The notes under the pieces are model-generated. The model searched no databases. It was not told the origin of the DNA and saw nothing but the letters and a program-made list of their open reading frames with translations. A DNA stretch of 44,592 bases from Nitratireductor sp. (GTDB taxonomy: Bacteria > Pseudomonadota > Alphaproteobacteria > Rhizobiales > Rhizobiaceae): positions 2,077,176 through 2,121,767 of the forward strand of contig NZ_CP051236.1 of assembly GCF_017794765.1 (NCBI RefSeq), given 5' to 3'. The position numbers and the translations under genes are program-made. Positions 1 through 7,236 of the stretch are shown one piece after another (positions within the stretch are counted from its first letter, which is position 1; every line of letters begins with the position of its first letter).

Positions 1-302
1 TGCGTCTGGGTATCACAATCGAACGCATCAAACCCGGTCATCCGCAAGAGAACGGGCGCCACGAGCGCATGCATCTCACCCTCAAGAAGGAAGCCGCAAA
101 GCCGGCCGCCTTCAACTTCCTGCAGCAGCAGGAGCGCTTCGATCGCTTCATCGAGGTTTACAACAATGAAAGGCCCCATCAGGGACTGGGCGGTGCCTAT
201 CCGGGCGAACTCTATACACCGTCACCCCGCGCCTATCGGCCGCCCGACGAACCGGACTACCCGCTCCATGACCGCACCGTGCGTGTCACACGATGCGGCA
301 GA
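1..302 (+). mobile_element. 3' fragment of an IS481-like transposase gene
   Basis: An open frame already running at the left edge (frame 3) encodes the C-terminal part of an rve-fold DDE transposase. Visible landmarks are PQENGRHER, which carries the last catalytic Glu, then YNNERPHQGLGG, and a tail ending HDRTVRVTRCGR. These are typical of IS481-type integrase-like transposases (family knowledge). The 5' part lies outside the window. The 3' end is also cut: after CGR the normal C-terminal tail is missing and the DNA becomes integrase sequence in another frame near position 300, so the frame stops early at 320. It is an inactive remnant, and family assignment to IS481 rather than IS3 is likely but not certain. 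Confidence 0.75.
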
Positions 303-942
303 ATGGCGCGGACACCTTGATCAGATTCTGCCGCCACCGAAACGGCTTGTGCGCGGCCATCACGCTGCGATGCCTTTCGGTGATGTCGCTGACTTCTTGA
401 AGAGACTGAACAAGGTGGGCGGCGTGGCAGCGCGGGCATTGGAGTTTACGATCTTGACAGCCGCGCGATCAGGAGAGACGCGAGGAGCCTCTTGGAGGGA
501 GATCGATCTTAAGGCAAAAATCTGGACGATACCGGGTTCGCGAATGAAGTCTGGTCGCGAGCATCGGGTGCCTTTGTGCAATTATGCCCTTCAAATACTT
601 GAGGCGATGGGCGACCGCGCCATTGATGACCTTGTCTTCGCTGGAGCAAAGCAGGGACGACCGCTTTCAGACATGAGCCTCGCCAAGGCGCTGAAATCGG
701 GGGGCGGTGGCGATTTCACCGTTCACGGCTTCCGAAGCTCGTTCCGTGACTGGGTGAGTAAAGCAACGAATTTTCAGCGTGAGGTCGCTGAGGCCGCACT
801 CGCCCATGCGGTCGGTGATAGCGTCGAACGCGCGTACAGGCGCGGTGATGCGCTTGAGAAGCGCAGGCAGTTGATGGATGCATGGGCAGCATATGTTACC
901 GGAGCACCGGATGGAGTCGTGCGCCTGGATCGTGCGTCATGA
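301..942 (+). pseudogene. Tyrosine integrase (P4 type), C-terminal catalytic fragment
   Basis: From about position 301 the frame reads EWRGHLDQILPPP and continues through the catalytic domain of a P4-like site-specific recombinase. The catalytic residues are present: Arg in LTAARSGETRG, the HGFRSSFRDW box (HxxR), then the His and Tyr of LAHAVGDSVERAYRR. The N-terminal arm-binding and core-binding domains, usually about 170-200 residues, are missing because the IS481-like fragment abuts at about 300. The open frame extends left to 166, but that part is the transposase read out of frame. The stop overlaps the next start (ATGA at 939-942). Without its DNA-binding half it is presumably inactive and marks an older island end. 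Confidence 0.85.
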
Positions 943-1613
943 AACCGTTCAAATACTCATCGGGCCAGATTGAGCAACTCAATGCCGCGGCAGGCGAGCG
1001 GCTAGATGGATACTGGCTAACGATGCTTGAGCAGCAATGTGAAGAGTACATTGATCGAGTGCACATGTCGCGCTCAGGCGGTGGAGCTGATCGATCCGTC
1101 AGAATCCGAAATTTTGAAGAAGTGTTGCGCGAACTGCCTCTTTGCGAACGCACTGAAAAATCGCTTGATGATTTGTTTACCCGTTTTCTTTCGTCGAACC
1201 TGCCCCCTATGAAATCGATGGCCGCGGTTGCTGTTTCCGGGCGCGTAGATTGGGTGGACTACAATCGATACATCGCGCGCCGCGAAATACGGCAGCTAAT
1301 CAAAATGCTGGAGTTCAAATCTGCAGAGGAAGTGGACGCGGCATACCGTCACAAGCTGCCTCGAAATGACCTCTTTGTCGGAGCCTTTCTGGTGTGGACG
1401 GATCTGAAGAACTTGCCTCCGGCGACTGCACCAATATCTGACCCGTTGGAGACCCCCGCTCAGCGTTTCATCAAGGCTGCTACCCTTCCGGCATTGAAGC
1501 TAGGGCACGATCATTTGGGGGGCAGTCGAAACAGGGAATACCCTGATGGCAAGACAATAGTGGCCGCCATACGGGCCTTTCAGAGTACGAAAAAACGCGC
1601 TTCAGAATATTAA
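939..1613 (+). CDS. Hypothetical protein, 224 aa, coupled to the integrase fragment
   Basis: I do not recognise a family. The ATG at 939 overlaps the integrase stop by ATGA, which supports this start over an upstream in-frame ATG at 882 lying inside the integrase. The protein looks soluble, with many charged helices in the first half (for example RNFEEVLRELPLC and ARREIRQLIKMLEF). There is no signal peptide, membrane segment or obvious catalytic motif. Its place between an integrase and an AlpA regulator suggests a small accessory gene of a P4-like island, but that rests on context only. Codon use is less GC-rich than in the ICE backbone to the right. Confidence 0.6.
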   Translation: MKPFKYSSGQIEQLNAAAGERLDGYWLTMLEQQCEEYIDRVHMSRSGGGADRSVRIRNFEEVLRELPLCERTEKSLDDLFTRFLSSNLPPMKSMAAVAVSGRVDWVDYNRYIARREIRQLIKMLEFKSAEEVDAAYRHKLPRNDLFVGAFLVWTDLKNLPPATAPISDPLETPAQRFIKAATLPALKLGHDHLGGSRNREYPDGKTIVAAIRAFQSTKKRASEY

Positions 1614-1683
1614 GTAATCTTTCGTATCGGTATGACCGCGAAAGCTGGAATGTTCACCTCGCACGATACAAAGAGGTGAAAGA

Positions 1684-1881
1684 GTGACTGAGAAACCTGC
1701 ACTTATCTCGTTGAATGATGCTTGCCGCCTCACAAGTTTGAGCAGGACAGCAATCAACCGGGCCCGACAGGCAGGCCGTTTCCCACAAGCCGTTTGTCTT
1801 GGTGAGAAGCGCGTGGCCTTCGTTCGAAGCGAGGTGGAGCAATGGATCGCTGATCGCATTGCCTCCCGGGTCCAGGCTTGA
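1684..1881 (+). CDS. AlpA family phage/island regulator, 65 aa
   Basis: A short DNA-binding protein of the AlpA type (MerR-like winged helix). The core ISLNDACRLTSLSRTAI, then RQAGRFPQAVCLGEKRVAFVRSEVEQWI, has the usual family layout: helix-turn-helix, a PxxxxLG-R wing, and a C-terminal helix ending W(I)xxR. Length is normal. The start is GTG at 1684, with AGAGGTG about 6 bases upstream as ribosome-binding site. AlpA proteins in P4-like elements activate or direct integrase-dependent excision (family knowledge). This one follows the integrase remnant, so it probably belongs to the same decayed element. Whether it still controls anything cannot be seen. Confidence 0.8.
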   Translation: MTEKPALISLNDACRLTSLSRTAINRARQAGRFPQAVCLGEKRVAFVRSEVEQWIADRIASRVQA

Positions 1882-2142
1882 TGCCAGAAAGCGGGAATGA
1901 TCGCGGCATCAAGTGAATTCTAGTTCATCGCCCTGGCCGGCGCTGAAATCGCTTCTTTCCAAATCCCACAAAATCGCACCTGCTGTGTCTGCTCGGAGGT
2001 TCCCGGCAGTGGAGGCGACGTTTTGTGCCTAATTGGCGGTCTTCTCATGATCTTGCCCCGCCGATGGTCCGTCAGGGCCTTTGATGAAGATCATCCGGTT
2101 CGCCCCGGCCAGAAGCGGGGAACTGAAAAATCGCGGGTTCAG

Positions 2143-2500
2143 GTGTGCCCATTCCTTCCCGCGGCCTTGAGACCGGGCATCCCCCGGAGGGTGATAGGCG
2201 GCTTGCTATGTCATCGGGATGACGACCTGACCAGAGCAAGCCGTGATGGAGCCCAGAAAACCATCAGCGGACAAAGCGGGGACAACGCTTTGGCTCTTCT
2301 GCGGAAGAGCAGGGAGAAACCAAGTACGCGGCCGGAGACGGCTCCCCATCGTCAGGGGCTTGAGAGGTAACTATATGCACTCTCAAGGCGGAAAGGGCTG
2401 AAGCTATGCGCAGACGTTATCAGCTGGGCTAGTACGATCGCCATCCGAGCACAAGCGTCGAACGGCAGGTGTGAATACCACTTTGAGGAGGCCAGGTTCT
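2143..2500 (+). ncRNA. Possible 5' relic of a group II intron
   Basis: The segment starts GTGTG, matching the GUGYG 5' end of group II introns, and continues as a structured, stem-rich sequence without coding potential. It is followed by neither a reverse transcriptase gene nor a recognisable domain V. The call rests on general resemblance and memory of such leaders, not on a covariance match. It may equally be unrelated structured intergenic DNA. Confidence 0.2.
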
Positions 2501-2509
2501 ATTAATCCT

Positions 2510-2537
2510 GATCATTGGGCGGGTGCGTGGCAGCGCA
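2510..2537 (+). repeat. 28-bp direct repeat, copy 1
   Basis: Begins GATCATT, then two variable bases (GG), then GCGGGTGCGTGGCAGCGCA. It matches copy 2 at 2702-2729 in 26 of 28 positions. The function is not known. Confidence 0.75.
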
Positions 2538-2591
2538 TCATTCGCATGATTTTTCGATGGACAAATACACACTTCGGATTCGCATTGAGCG

Positions 2592-2614
2592 CAGACCTAC
2601 AGAGGGTAGGTCTG
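2592..2614 (+). repeat. Perfect 9-bp hairpin
   Basis: CAGACCTAC, a 5-base loop AGAGG, then GTAGGTCTG. It lies between the two 28-bp repeats. No T-run follows, so it is not an ordinary terminator. Confidence 0.7.
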
Positions 2615-2701
2615 AACCCTTGCTCCGTGAGCATCTGAGTGAGAAGCGAACGCTTATACCTCGTTGGCACCATGCCCCCACGAGCAGGTTCTTTCCCTCG
2701 G

Positions 2702-2729
2702 GATCATTACGCGGGTGCGTGGCAGCGCA
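2702..2729 (+). repeat. 28-bp direct repeat, copy 2
   Basis: Same sequence as copy 1 at 2510-2537 except for the two bases after GATCATT (AC instead of GG). The two copies start 192 bp apart, and copy 2 ends 96 bp before the 3' end of the restriction operon. Confidence 0.75.
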
Positions 2730-2825
2730 CTATTTAAGCGAATTCATACATTTAATTTCTTCGTTTCGGATTCTGAATATCGATGGGGTATTGCAGGTGA
2801 ATGAGGCTGATTGATCCGCAATCTG

Positions 2826-3887
2826 TCAGCGTCGTTTAACACCCGGCTTTGCCACCTCGAACTCTTCAACCAAGAAATCCACAGTCGCCTGGTCACGCAG
2901 CTTGCAGACGATATTCTGGTTGGCGAAGGCGCCCTTGAACCATTTCGCCTGAGACGGCTCTACCGTCTTACACCAATCGACGCCAACGACATGTTCCGCT
3001 CGGTCAGCCGGTTCACCAGCACGCTTCATTCGGGGTTCAGCAAGTGTCTGCTCGAAGAGCGGGCCGTCCGGTGTCATGAACTCAGAAGCAAGCTGTGCTT
3101 CGCTTGTGACCGTTCCGTAGCCGATATAGCCGTTGCCCTTGTCGTAGACGAATATCTCGTCGCCGACGGTTAGTTGCTCCAAGCGCTTGGTGTAGAATTC
3201 GCCGCCGCCGGCGCTGACGAAGCTGTAACGCTTCATGTCCGTCCATGAGCGGTGTTCGCCGAGACCGGCATTGACGAAATAGTACCCTGACCACGGAGGG
3301 CGAACCTTGCGCTCGGAACGCTCTTCCACCTCTTCCTGATCGAGCAGGAAATCCGTCGTCAGCCATTCCTGGCCGTTGGCTTCGAAGACGTTGAAAAAGA
3401 CGGTGTTGATGGCAACGCCATGCTCTTCAGACAAATATTCTACGATCCGTCGGGACGCCGGGTCGAGTTCGCTTGCCACGATCAGCATGGAGTGGCTGCC
3501 ATTGAGCTGTTCCGGAATGGCTTCGCCGAATTGCTCGCGAAATGCGGTCACCAGGCGCGTCTGGAGATACCGCTCAGCTCGCTCGTAAATCTGAGGAGTG
3601 GTCAGCTTGCGAACCCAGGAGGCATAATCAAGCACCTGCGCCACGATTTCGCGCGGGGTGCGGTCCTTCTTCAGTTCAATGATGATGAGAGCCCCGGAGG
3701 CGTCAAGCGCCAGAAGATCGATGAATTTGCCGTGGTCCGTCGGCACCTGCCGGCCGATCACCATAGCATTGAGGCCGAGTAGCGACGGATCGTCAGCAAC
3801 CCAATCCTCGATCAGACTTTCCTTCATCAAGGCACGGCGCGTGGCCGGTTTCAGCTTGCCGTCAATAATGGAGTAGAGCGAGCTCAT
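2826..3887 (-). CDS. NucS-like (DUF91) PD-(D/E)XK nuclease with C-terminal PUA/EVE-like domain
   Basis: 353 aa. Residues about 1-185 form an endonuclease NucS/DUF91-like domain. GKFIDLLALDASG supplies Asp57, IIIELKK supplies Glu71 and Lys73, and the Q84/Y88 helix (VAQVLDYASWV) follows, so the PD-(D/E)XK core looks intact. Residues about 200-345 form a second domain (YYFVNAGLGEHRSW, YSFVSAGGG, VGDEIFVYDKGNGYIGYG) resembling a PUA/EVE-type fold; such folds can bind modified bases (family knowledge). The ATG overlaps the stop of the preceding gene by 4 bases, so it is translationally coupled as the last gene of the Type I restriction operon. A modification-sensing accessory nuclease is a reasonable inference. 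The nuclease part is fairly sure, the second domain less so. Confidence 0.75.
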   Translation of the reverse strand: MSSLYSIIDGKLKPATRRALMKESLIEDWVADDPSLLGLNAMVIGRQVPTDHGKFIDLLALDASGALIIIELKKDRTPREIVAQVLDYASWVRKLTTPQIYERAERYLQTRLVTAFREQFGEAIPEQLNGSHSMLIVASELDPASRRIVEYLSEEHGVAINTVFFNVFEANGQEWLTTDFLLDQEEVEERSERKVRPPWSGYYFVNAGLGEHRSWTDMKRYSFVSAGGGEFYTKRLEQLTVGDEIFVYDKGNGYIGYGTVTSEAQLASEFMTPDGPLFEQTLAEPRMKRAGEPADRAEHVVGVDWCKTVEPSQAKWFKGAFANQNIVCKLRDQATVDFLVEEFEVAKPGVKRR

Positions 3888-4630
3888 GCGGCCTCAGTCT
3901 CCTCGTCTGACGGGTATAGGTCGGCGAGCGTTTGGTGGAGCGTCTGGATCGCGGAGAAACCAGGTTCGCCAACCAATCCGCTGATGTCATAGTCACGACA
4001 AAAAGCGACGTCACTGGCGGACATGTAAAGCTCTTTTACCAGAACCTCTTCAATCTGCTGGGTGTCGTCAGTGTACTCCCGTTCCTCAGGGTCTTGCGAG
4101 GCAAGCAGGAAGGCCTTGTAGCCTTCTCCTATGGCCGGAGCGCTGTGGCGCTGGATTTCGTCAACTGTGCGTAATACATCACGCACCTTGCGGGCCAGTT
4201 CGTCTTCGGAGTTGAAGAAGATGTTGCCATTGGCATGGGCGGTGTCGTTGCGTTCGTCCACCAGCTTGGCATAGGTGCCGATTTTGGCGTTGTCACACTG
4301 GATCAGTTTCAGGAATCGCAGCGCTGAGCGCTCGTTCACTGCGCTGAAAACGAATGGCGAGGTCGCATTCATTAGGTCCTTCTCAACGTCCTTGTGAAAC
4401 CCGATCATGGCCGTCTCAAACGCGTCAGGACGGATCAACCTGATCTGCCAGATGTTGAAATAGACAAAGCTCATGACCAGCATGTGGTAAGCGAGAAAGG
4501 CGAATTGATATTTACCGTGCTCGTTATTGGTTTCGAAGGCCTCCCAGAGAAAGCGGACATAGTCGCGCTCTTTGGTCGTGCGCCAGGACATCGGCAAATA
4601 CGTTTCCAGCCGGGCAGCATCTTCGATCAT
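3884..4630 (-). CDS. HEPN-like protein (Rx4H motif) in restriction operon
   Basis: 248 aa with no annotated family that I recognise. It is mostly helical. Residues 127-132 read RNDTAH, which fits the Rx4-6H signature of HEPN ribonuclease domains and sits in a helix context (YAKLVDERNDTAH) like other HEPN proteins. A hydrophobic helix at about 43-62 (FAFLAYHMLVMSFVYFNI) may be the HEPN core or a dimer interface; it is not a convincing membrane segment. The gene overlaps hsdMS upstream and the NucS-like gene downstream, each by ATGA, so its product is made with the restriction enzyme. HEPN domains in defence loci usually cleave RNA when the primary defence fails (family knowledge); a back-up suicide role here is inference. 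Confidence 0.6.
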   Translation of the reverse strand: MIEDAARLETYLPMSWRTTKERDYVRFLWEAFETNNEHGKYQFAFLAYHMLVMSFVYFNIWQIRLIRPDAFETAMIGFHKDVEKDLMNATSPFVFSAVNERSALRFLKLIQCDNAKIGTYAKLVDERNDTAHANGNIFFNSEDELARKVRDVLRTVDEIQRHSAPAIGEGYKAFLLASQDPEEREYTDDTQQIEEVLVKELYMSASDVAFCRDYDISGLVGEPGFSAIQTLHQTLADLYPSDEETEAA

Positions 4631-7224
4631 GCGGCCGCCTCTGCCTTGGCCTCGCCCCAGACACGGGCAATGGTGTCCTCAATCTTTTTCTCGAAACGGA
4701 CGATAAGGTCGCGGTTGCCGTTGACGAGGGCTTGCTCCGCTTCGATTTCGGCGACTATAGCCTGTTGCACGCTCAAATCCGGCTGTGGGATCAATTCTTC
4801 TTCTATCACTGCGCGCGGAACACGTTGGAGGCCGCCAGTTCCGGTCATCTTCGCTGACGCTCTTGCGCGGAACTCGGGCGTTGTTAACCAGTGAAATAGC
4901 CACGCAGGCAGGGTTTCATCACTCGCACGGACAACGTAAAATTCGCTCGACCCAAATCCGATGTTGTTCTCGAGCCCTTGCGCGATGCCTGCTTTACCGT
5001 TTTCGAAACAAGGTGTGACCTTGGCGACCAGGACATCGTTTTCGCGAAAGTACGTGTAGCGGCCCATGACTTCGCCAAGCGTCTTTGTCTCGACTGGATC
5101 AAAGCGGATGTCGTTTTCGTTGAGGGCTGACATAGGAACAAATGAGACGACCGTCGAAGGATTCACACCTCTTAGATCGCACTTCTTGGGGTTGACCTGT
5201 GCCACCTCTGAAAGCGGCCGCATCGGCCATTCTGGATCAAGCGGGATGTGAGGGCGGTAGTTGTCGACAACGGCGCGGGCGCCGTCGATGACGCGCTGAT
5301 AGCCCTCCACCTCGGCCACAATCTCGCGCTGCACTTCAAGCGGCGGGAGGGGGATTTCCAACTCGCAAAACTTGCTCTTCGAGATTTCCGCGAATGTACC
5401 GCCCGTTGCCCAACTCTGCATAGTCGGCACAAGCTTCGTGACGGCCAAAGCGACATACTCGGGTAGCACCCGTGCTTCGTCTGCAATGACGATGTTCTTG
5501 AAGCCTTGGTTTGTAGCCAGCGGAACGCGGTTAATTGCAATTCGCCCGATGGTCGCGCGAGACGAAACCAGCACAGAGTTAGCTGGTAGGATCTTGGCAG
5601 ATGAGCCTTTCAGGCCTGCCTCACTAATGGTTCGGACGGTACTCGTAATCTCAGTAATGAAATTTGAGGCGGGCAGGTCGACCAGCGTCGCCCATGGAAG
5701 CCCCCCGTCCCAATACTCGGGAACGTCGGATTTGGGGGTGCCTCCACTTTCAACCTTGAAAAGGGTTGTATCGCTAAGCGAAACCATCGGGAAGCCGGAC
5801 TTCCCCACTTCTCGTGTTAAATACCGCTCGGCGCTCAATGCGATCGACCCTTCGGCCAGCAACTCTTTGCGCTCCACCGCAAAGCCAAGGTTGCTTTCCA
5901 GCCCTTCACCACTGCCCGCCCGGGCGGCATGCACCCACGTCACAAGCTCGGCCTTCACCTGCGCCAGTTGTGACCCTTTCACCGCCTTGCGCTGTGCGCC
6001 AAGGGTGAAGCCGTCATTCTTTATCTTAAAGAAAGCGACGTGTCCGCTGGCCTTGGCCACCGCGCGGTCGAGAATCAGGATCGAGGTCTTCACGCCCGAA
6101 TAAGGGTTGAATACGCCTGCGGGCAGCGAGATGACGGCGGCGAGGTGATCTTCCACCAGCATCTTGCGCAGGGACACATAGGCGCTCTGGCTTTGGAAAA
6201 TGATCCCCTCGGGCACGACGATGGCGGCGCGGCCGTTCGGCGTCAGGTGTTCCGCGATATAATCGACAAACAAAACCTCGCTGCGCTTGGACTGCACGCG
6301 GAAGCGGGTGTGTGGCTTGATCCCTCCCTTCGGAGACATAAAGGGCGGGTTGGCGAGAATGACATCGGCCGTCTCGGTCCATTTGTCTTCGCTGGTGAGC
6401 GTATCGTATTCCTCGACCTTCGGGTCAGCGAAGCCATGCAGGTAGAGGTTTACAAGCGACAGGCGCACCATATCGGGCGAGATGTCATAGCCTAGGATGT
6501 TTTGGGCAAGGCGGGCGCGGTCATCGGGCTGCAATAGATCGCCAGGATAGCGCATCGGACTTTCCAACGCCTGCTCGGCGGCGTCACCCTCAGTGCTGGC
6601 GCCATTGCCGTTCACCACATCGGTCGAGTTCTGCTTCAGGATATGCTTGTAGGCCGAAATCAGAAAACCTGCTGTTCCGCAGGCCGGGTCCAGAATGACC
6701 TCGTTCTTCTGCGGATTGATGATTTCCACCATGAAATCGATGATGTGGCGGGGTGTGCGGAACTGGCCTGCGTCCCCCTGGCTGCCCAGAACGGACAAGA
6801 GGTACTCGAACGCATCCCCGAGCTTCTCGCTGTGGTCGTAGGTGAAGCTGTTGATCTCTCGGAGGAAGGCGCGAAGGGTTTCGGGGTCGCGGTAGGGAAG
6901 GTAGGCGTTCCGGAAAATGTCGCGGAAGAGTTTTGGCAGCCCCTCGTTCTGCACCATATTCGTCAGCGCTTCCGAATAGGTATTGAGCATGTCCTGCCCA
7001 GACACGCCGAGGGCCATCAATTTCGCCCAGCGATACCGTTCGTAGTCTTTGGTGAAGAAACGCCGCTCTCCGCCTAGTTCCTCGGCCTCAAGGTCCATGT
7101 CGTCCATGAACTTATAGATCAGCGCGATGGTGATCTGTTCGACCTGACTTTTTGGATCGGGCACCTTGCCCACAAGAATGTCACGGCACGTATCGATGCG
7201 ACGTTTGGTTTCTTTATCGAGCAT
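4627..7224 (-). CDS. Type I restriction-modification, fused HsdM-HsdS subunit
   Basis: 865 aa, longer than a usual HsdM (about 500) because the specificity subunit is fused to its C-terminus. Residues 1-150 are the HsdM N-terminal helical domain. The N6-adenine methylase follows, with SAM motif DPACGTAGF (179-187) and catalytic NPPF (292-295). From about 478 come two target-recognition domains: TRD1 (GFPMVSLSDTTLFKVESGG) up to about 640 and TRD2 (WPMRPLSEVAQVNPKK) to about 830. Each is followed by a conserved spacer helix (PLPPLEVQREIVAEVEGYQ; PDLSVQQAIVAEIEAEQ). It methylates adenine in the bipartite site that TRD1 and TRD2 read. hsdR lies 12 bp upstream and the HEPN-like gene overlaps downstream. 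No separate hsdS exists here, consistent with the fusion being functional. Confidence 0.93.
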   Translation of the reverse strand: MLDKETKRRIDTCRDILVGKVPDPKSQVEQITIALIYKFMDDMDLEAEELGGERRFFTKDYERYRWAKLMALGVSGQDMLNTYSEALTNMVQNEGLPKLFRDIFRNAYLPYRDPETLRAFLREINSFTYDHSEKLGDAFEYLLSVLGSQGDAGQFRTPRHIIDFMVEIINPQKNEVILDPACGTAGFLISAYKHILKQNSTDVVNGNGASTEGDAAEQALESPMRYPGDLLQPDDRARLAQNILGYDISPDMVRLSLVNLYLHGFADPKVEEYDTLTSEDKWTETADVILANPPFMSPKGGIKPHTRFRVQSKRSEVLFVDYIAEHLTPNGRAAIVVPEGIIFQSQSAYVSLRKMLVEDHLAAVISLPAGVFNPYSGVKTSILILDRAVAKASGHVAFFKIKNDGFTLGAQRKAVKGSQLAQVKAELVTWVHAARAGSGEGLESNLGFAVERKELLAEGSIALSAERYLTREVGKSGFPMVSLSDTTLFKVESGGTPKSDVPEYWDGGLPWATLVDLPASNFITEITSTVRTISEAGLKGSSAKILPANSVLVSSRATIGRIAINRVPLATNQGFKNIVIADEARVLPEYVALAVTKLVPTMQSWATGGTFAEISKSKFCELEIPLPPLEVQREIVAEVEGYQRVIDGARAVVDNYRPHIPLDPEWPMRPLSEVAQVNPKKCDLRGVNPSTVVSFVPMSALNENDIRFDPVETKTLGEVMGRYTYFRENDVLVAKVTPCFENGKAGIAQGLENNIGFGSSEFYVVRASDETLPAWLFHWLTTPEFRARASAKMTGTGGLQRVPRAVIEEELIPQPDLSVQQAIVAEIEAEQALVNGNRDLIVRFEKKIEDTIARVWGEAKAEAAA

Positions 7225-7236
7225 TTCGGGCTTTCA

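Larger units (their letters stand above)
1882..2825. other. About 0.94 kb without a convincing gene
   Basis: This gap lies between alpA and the 3' end of the restriction operon. Open frames at 2023-2370 and 2515-2814 show no family resemblance and no good ribosome-binding site, so I do not call them. The stretch from about 2143 (GTGTG) to 2500 is dense in short inverted repeats and could be the 5' part of a group II intron. Two 28-bp repeats and a perfect hairpin lie to its right. No tRNA or CRISPR repeat is visible. Confidence 0.6.

Noticed and set aside
166..300. N-terminal extension of the integrase fragment to an ATG at 166
   Set aside because: This part is the transposase coding sequence read in another frame; integrase similarity begins only at EWRGH near 301.
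2023..2370. Open frame of 115 codons
   Set aside because: No family resemblance, no ribosome-binding site, and it lies in stem-rich non-coding DNA.
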